Positions 61,511 to 64,000 of a DNA stretch of 64,000 nt are shown piece by piece; the stretch's first letter is position 1, and each line of letters begins with the position of its first letter. The notes below the pieces were generated by a model. It was given only the letters and a program-made list of their open reading frames with translations. It had not been told where the DNA came from and did no database searches. This DNA comes from Brevibacterium sp. RIT 803 (GTDB lineage Bacteria > Actinomycetota > Actinomycetes > Actinomycetales > Brevibacteriaceae), in NCBI RefSeq assembly GCF_016892625.1, contig NZ_JAFEMW010000003.1:186001-250000 (forward strand), read 5' to 3'. The position numbers and the translations under genes are program-made.

Positions 61511-63385
61511 TCAGGCTCGGTATTTCACCTGGCCGCCGACCACTGTCAGCGCGACTGTGGTGTCACGGATCGCCTCGGCGTGGGCGAAGAGTGCTTCTTC
61601 GGATTCATAGCCGAGCAGGCCATCGTCGGAGTTGGCTGCGTTGGGATTGAGCCCCTCTGCCACATACGGATCGGTGTCGACGACGATGAAGTCGGCGTCC
61701 ATGCCCGGGGCCAGGTAGCCTCGGCGATCGTCGAGTCCTGCTGCATAGGCCGGGCCCAGAGTGTGCTGCCGAATTGCCTCAGCGGCGGAGAGCCGACGTC
61801 GAGGCTGGAAACTCGTGGCCGCGTCTCCGGAGATGTTCGCCCTGGTCATCGCCGCATAGATCGCTGCGAAGGGATTGGCGGGCTCCACCGGCCCGTCGGA
61901 GCCGAAGGCCACGTGTGCCCCGGCGGCCAACAGGTCCGGCCAGGCGTAGGCGGCAAGTTGCGCGGATTCGTCGATGAGGTGAAGCAGGTGCAGGTCAGAG
62001 ATGCAGTGACGAGGCTGCATGGAGGCGATGACGTCGAGTTCGGCGAATCGGGCGACATCGGCAGGCTGAATGAATTGGGCGTGCTCGACACGATGGCGCA
62101 GTGGGCGTTCGAAGCGCTCCTGCGCCTCCTTCGTGGTCTGGTGCAGACGTTCGAAGACGTTGAGCACATGGTGGTTGGCCTGGTCGCCGATGGCATGGAT
62201 GGCAACAGAGATACCGGCCTCGGTGGCACGGCGTGCGTTCTCGAACAGGTCGTCCTCTGACATCTGAGCGATCCCATAGTTGGCATCCTCTGGTGCACTG
62301 CTCAGGGCGTCCTCGGGCACAGTGCCGGGGTAGGTGTAGAACTCCTGCTCGGCACCTGCCTCGTCTCCAGCCTCGCCGGGGGTCACAGTCTCTGCGTGAG
62401 CGTGCGGCTCGGGAAACGGTGAGGACATGTGACAGGTGTGCGAGCCCAGGGCTCCATCGGAGAACAGCTTCAGGCCACCTCGGCGCAGCCAGTCATCGCC
62501 GTCGCCTGTGTGCCATCCGGTCTCGATGGCCCAGGGCACCTCCGGTGAGCGCAGGTACTTCGTGACACGGATGTGCTGTCGGTCGGCTTCGCGCAGGTCG
62601 TACCACCCCAGCGTCGAGGCGATGGAGTCGAAGTCGTGGATCCCGGTCAGCCCTTGGGAGAGGAACAGCTTCTGGGTGCGATCGAGTCGCTCGACCTGTT
62701 CTGCGCGGGAGGGTTCGGGAATGAATCTGGCCACCAGGTCGGTGGCATCCTCACGGACCAGCCCGGTCAGCGAGCCCTCGTCATCGCGCACGAATTCTCC
62801 GCCGAACGGGTCCGCGGTGAGATCATCGATGCCGGCGATCTCCAGGCCGTGGGCATTCGTCCAGAGGGTGTGGAGATCGACCGACCACATCGCCACCGGG
62901 TGGTCAGGCACGGCTTGGTCGAGGAGTTCGCGATCGGGGTAGCGCGGGTCATCCCACTTGTTGATGTCCCACCCTGAACCGACCACCCATTCGCCGAACG
63001 GCATCTGGCTGGCGCGTTCTCGGATGGCGTCGACCGCCTCGGTCAAGGATCGGACATCGGAGAGATCGAGGTCGGTCAGGGAGTCCGCGTAGTGGATCGA
63101 GTGCATGTGCGCGTCTACGAGGCCGGGCAGGATGACCTGGCCGGCGCAGTCGATCTCTTCGATTTCGAGGCCCGGAATCACCGTTGTGGCTCCGATTCCT
63201 CCCGCCGAGGCGAGCGCTGCCGTAGTCGAAGACTCGGAGGCTGCGATGTCGAGCAGTTCGGCTCTGGTGCCCACGGCCACGATCGTCTCCCCCTCGACGA
63301 GGATCGAGTCGGGTGCCACCGCCGAGGTGTCATCAGGGGCGGCAGGTGCAAAACTTCGCACGACGGCATTGGAGAACAGACGCAT
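61511..63385 (-). CDS. YtcJ-like metal-dependent amidohydrolase
   Basis: 624 residues from ATG 63385 (MRLFSNAVVRSFAP); the frame is open to 63496 but the family starts here. GQVILPGLVDAHMHSIHYAD near 77 is the HxH metal site, GGLKLFSDGALGSHTCHMSS near 311 the middle motif, VAIHAIGDQANHHVLNVFER near 415 the second-site His, and HVAFGSDGPVEPANPFAAIY near 510 the catalytic Asp. The group includes amide and carbamate hydrolases acting on bulky hydrophobic substrates; the substrate here is unknown. Confidence 0.88.
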   Translation of the reverse strand: MRLFSNAVVRSFAPAAPDDTSAVAPDSILVEGETIVAVGTRAELLDIAASESSTTAALASAGGIGATTVIPGLEIEEIDCAGQVILPGLVDAHMHSIHYADSLTDLDLSDVRSLTEAVDAIRERASQMPFGEWVVGSGWDINKWDDPRYPDRELLDQAVPDHPVAMWSVDLHTLWTNAHGLEIAGIDDLTADPFGGEFVRDDEGSLTGLVREDATDLVARFIPEPSRAEQVERLDRTQKLFLSQGLTGIHDFDSIASTLGWYDLREADRQHIRVTKYLRSPEVPWAIETGWHTGDGDDWLRRGGLKLFSDGALGSHTCHMSSPFPEPHAHAETVTPGEAGDEAGAEQEFYTYPGTVPEDALSSAPEDANYGIAQMSEDDLFENARRATEAGISVAIHAIGDQANHHVLNVFERLHQTTKEAQERFERPLRHRVEHAQFIQPADVARFAELDVIASMQPRHCISDLHLLHLIDESAQLAAYAWPDLLAAGAHVAFGSDGPVEPANPFAAIYAAMTRANISGDAATSFQPRRRLSAAEAIRQHTLGPAYAAGLDDRRGYLAPGMDADFIVVDTDPYVAEGLNPNAANSDDGLLGYESEEALFAHAEAIRDTTVALTVVGGQVKYRA

Positions 63386-63488
63386 GAGCACCAGTCTAGA
63401 GCGCAAGTGCACGCGTTCCGGGCTGGGGCGCGAGGTGGTTTCTGCGCGCCGATACCGCGGCTCTTCTACCGGGAGTAGAATCCGAGGC

Positions 63489-63998
63489 ATGGCCACTGTC
63501 TTCAGTTCTCAGGACACCCGTCTCGCCGCGGGTGCTCGCATCGTTCTTCCTGCCATCTGGCTCGGTCTCATCATCGGCATCTCCCTCATCGAGGCGCCGC
63601 TGAAGTTCACCGCGCCGGGCATCACGATCCCGCTGGGGCTGGGCATCGGCCGTCTGGTCTTCACCGCCATGAACTGGGTCGAGATCGTCATCGCCGTGAT
63701 CCTGCTGTGGTCGGTGTTCAAGTCGGCCGTCGGTGCCCGGTACCGGCAGCTGACATGTGCGGTGACGGTCGTCCTCATCGCCAAGGTCGCCGTGATCCGA
63801 CCCCTGCTCAACAAACGCACCGATGCTGTGCTCGCCGGTGTCGATGACGGCGGGTCGAGCCTGCACCTGTTCTACATCGCCGCCGACGGTCTGCTCATCG
63901 TCGGCCTCGCGGCCGCACTCGTCGTCGCTGTACGCCGCTGGGTCACGATCCGACCAGCCAGTGCCGACTCGGCAGGCAGTTCAGACTCCCTGCACTGA
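63489..63998 (+). CDS. Small four-helix membrane protein, unknown function
   Basis: 169 residues from ATG 63489. Four hydrophobic helices: LAAGARIVLPAIWLGLIIGI, LVFTAMNWVEIVIAVILLWS, LTCAVTVVLIAKVAVIRPLL and LFYIAADGLLIVGLAAALVV. KFTAPGITIPLGLGIGRLVF between helices 1 and 2 looks like a conserved family block, but I cannot name the family with confidence. It diverges from the amidohydrolase gene and ends two bases before the window edge. Confidence 0.7.
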   Translation: MATVFSSQDTRLAAGARIVLPAIWLGLIIGISLIEAPLKFTAPGITIPLGLGIGRLVFTAMNWVEIVIAVILLWSVFKSAVGARYRQLTCAVTVVLIAKVAVIRPLLNKRTDAVLAGVDDGGSSLHLFYIAADGLLIVGLAAALVVAVRRWVTIRPASADSAGSSDSLH

Positions 63999-64000
63999 CG

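Overview
The window is about 63-65% G+C (estimated by eye). Many genes start with GTG or TTG behind AAGGAG-type ribosome binding sites, genes are tightly packed, and TetR, LysR, MarR, MerR and ECF regulators are common. With ectoine synthesis (ectA, ectB, ectC), an actinobacterial-type glycine cleavage locus, TRAP-TAXI transport and many acyl-CoA enzymes, this points to a halotolerant high-G+C actinobacterium, most likely Brevibacterium or a close relative. The genus is inferred from gene content, not proven. I see no rRNA, tRNA, CRISPR array, transposase or phage gene.

Layout. 1-5.7 kb: a berberine-bridge-type FAD oxidase (cut by the left edge) divergent from an ECF41-like sigma factor, a small membrane protein, then an orphan fumarate reductase/SdhA-like flavoprotein divergent from a LysR regulator. 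5.7-12.2 kb: two paralogous F420-dependent-NADP-reductase-like proteins, a MerR regulator, a luciferase-like monooxygenase, a CopC-domain surface protein, a low-molecular-weight phosphatase and an M13 metallopeptidase. 12.4-18.1 kb: enoyl-CoA hydratase/isomerase divergent from a hydrolase-marR pair, a DUF1684 protein, and an M18 aminopeptidase. 18.2-31.2 kb: a TRAP-TAXI importer, an amidohydrolase, an ABC-class ATPase of unknown role, a DHA2 efflux pump divergent from its probable TetR repressor, a YyaL/DUF255 protein, a membrane protein and a glycerophosphodiesterase. 31.5-44.1 kb: amino-acid and osmolyte block with an AGCS symporter, ectABC, L-serine dehydratase and gcvP-gcvT-gcvH, the last headed by a glycine riboswitch. 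44.4-52.5 kb: a tightly coupled operon of transporter, APH-type kinase, ACAD10/11-type acyl-CoA dehydrogenase, short-chain dehydrogenase and acyl-CoA ligase, with a divergent TetR gene and a second dehydrogenase paralogue. The operon plus TetR gene lies between two direct repeats of 163 and 204 bp. 52.5-64 kb: DUF1990 protein, aldo/keto reductase, TetR-kinase pair, a LysR-linked CoA-transferase/acyl-CoA dehydrogenase/SDR operon, an acyltransferase-3 membrane protein, a YtcJ-like amidohydrolase and a small membrane protein.

How the parts work together. Serine dehydratase, the glycine cleavage system and the symporter suggest use of glycine, serine and alanine, with gcv expression sensed through glycine. 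The 44-52 kb operon has the same set of activities as the Pseudomonas putida levulinate (lva) pathway and is my best candidate for an under-described system here: activation to CoA thioester, keto reduction, phosphorylation of the 4-hydroxyacyl-CoA, and ACAD10/11-type rearrangement towards beta-oxidation. Non-coding structure is also rich: regularly spaced operator arrays, long palindromes, tandem repeats at several convergent gene ends, and an 11-bp motif (CGCCGAGGTGG) repeated 14 times in several reading frames and once between genes.
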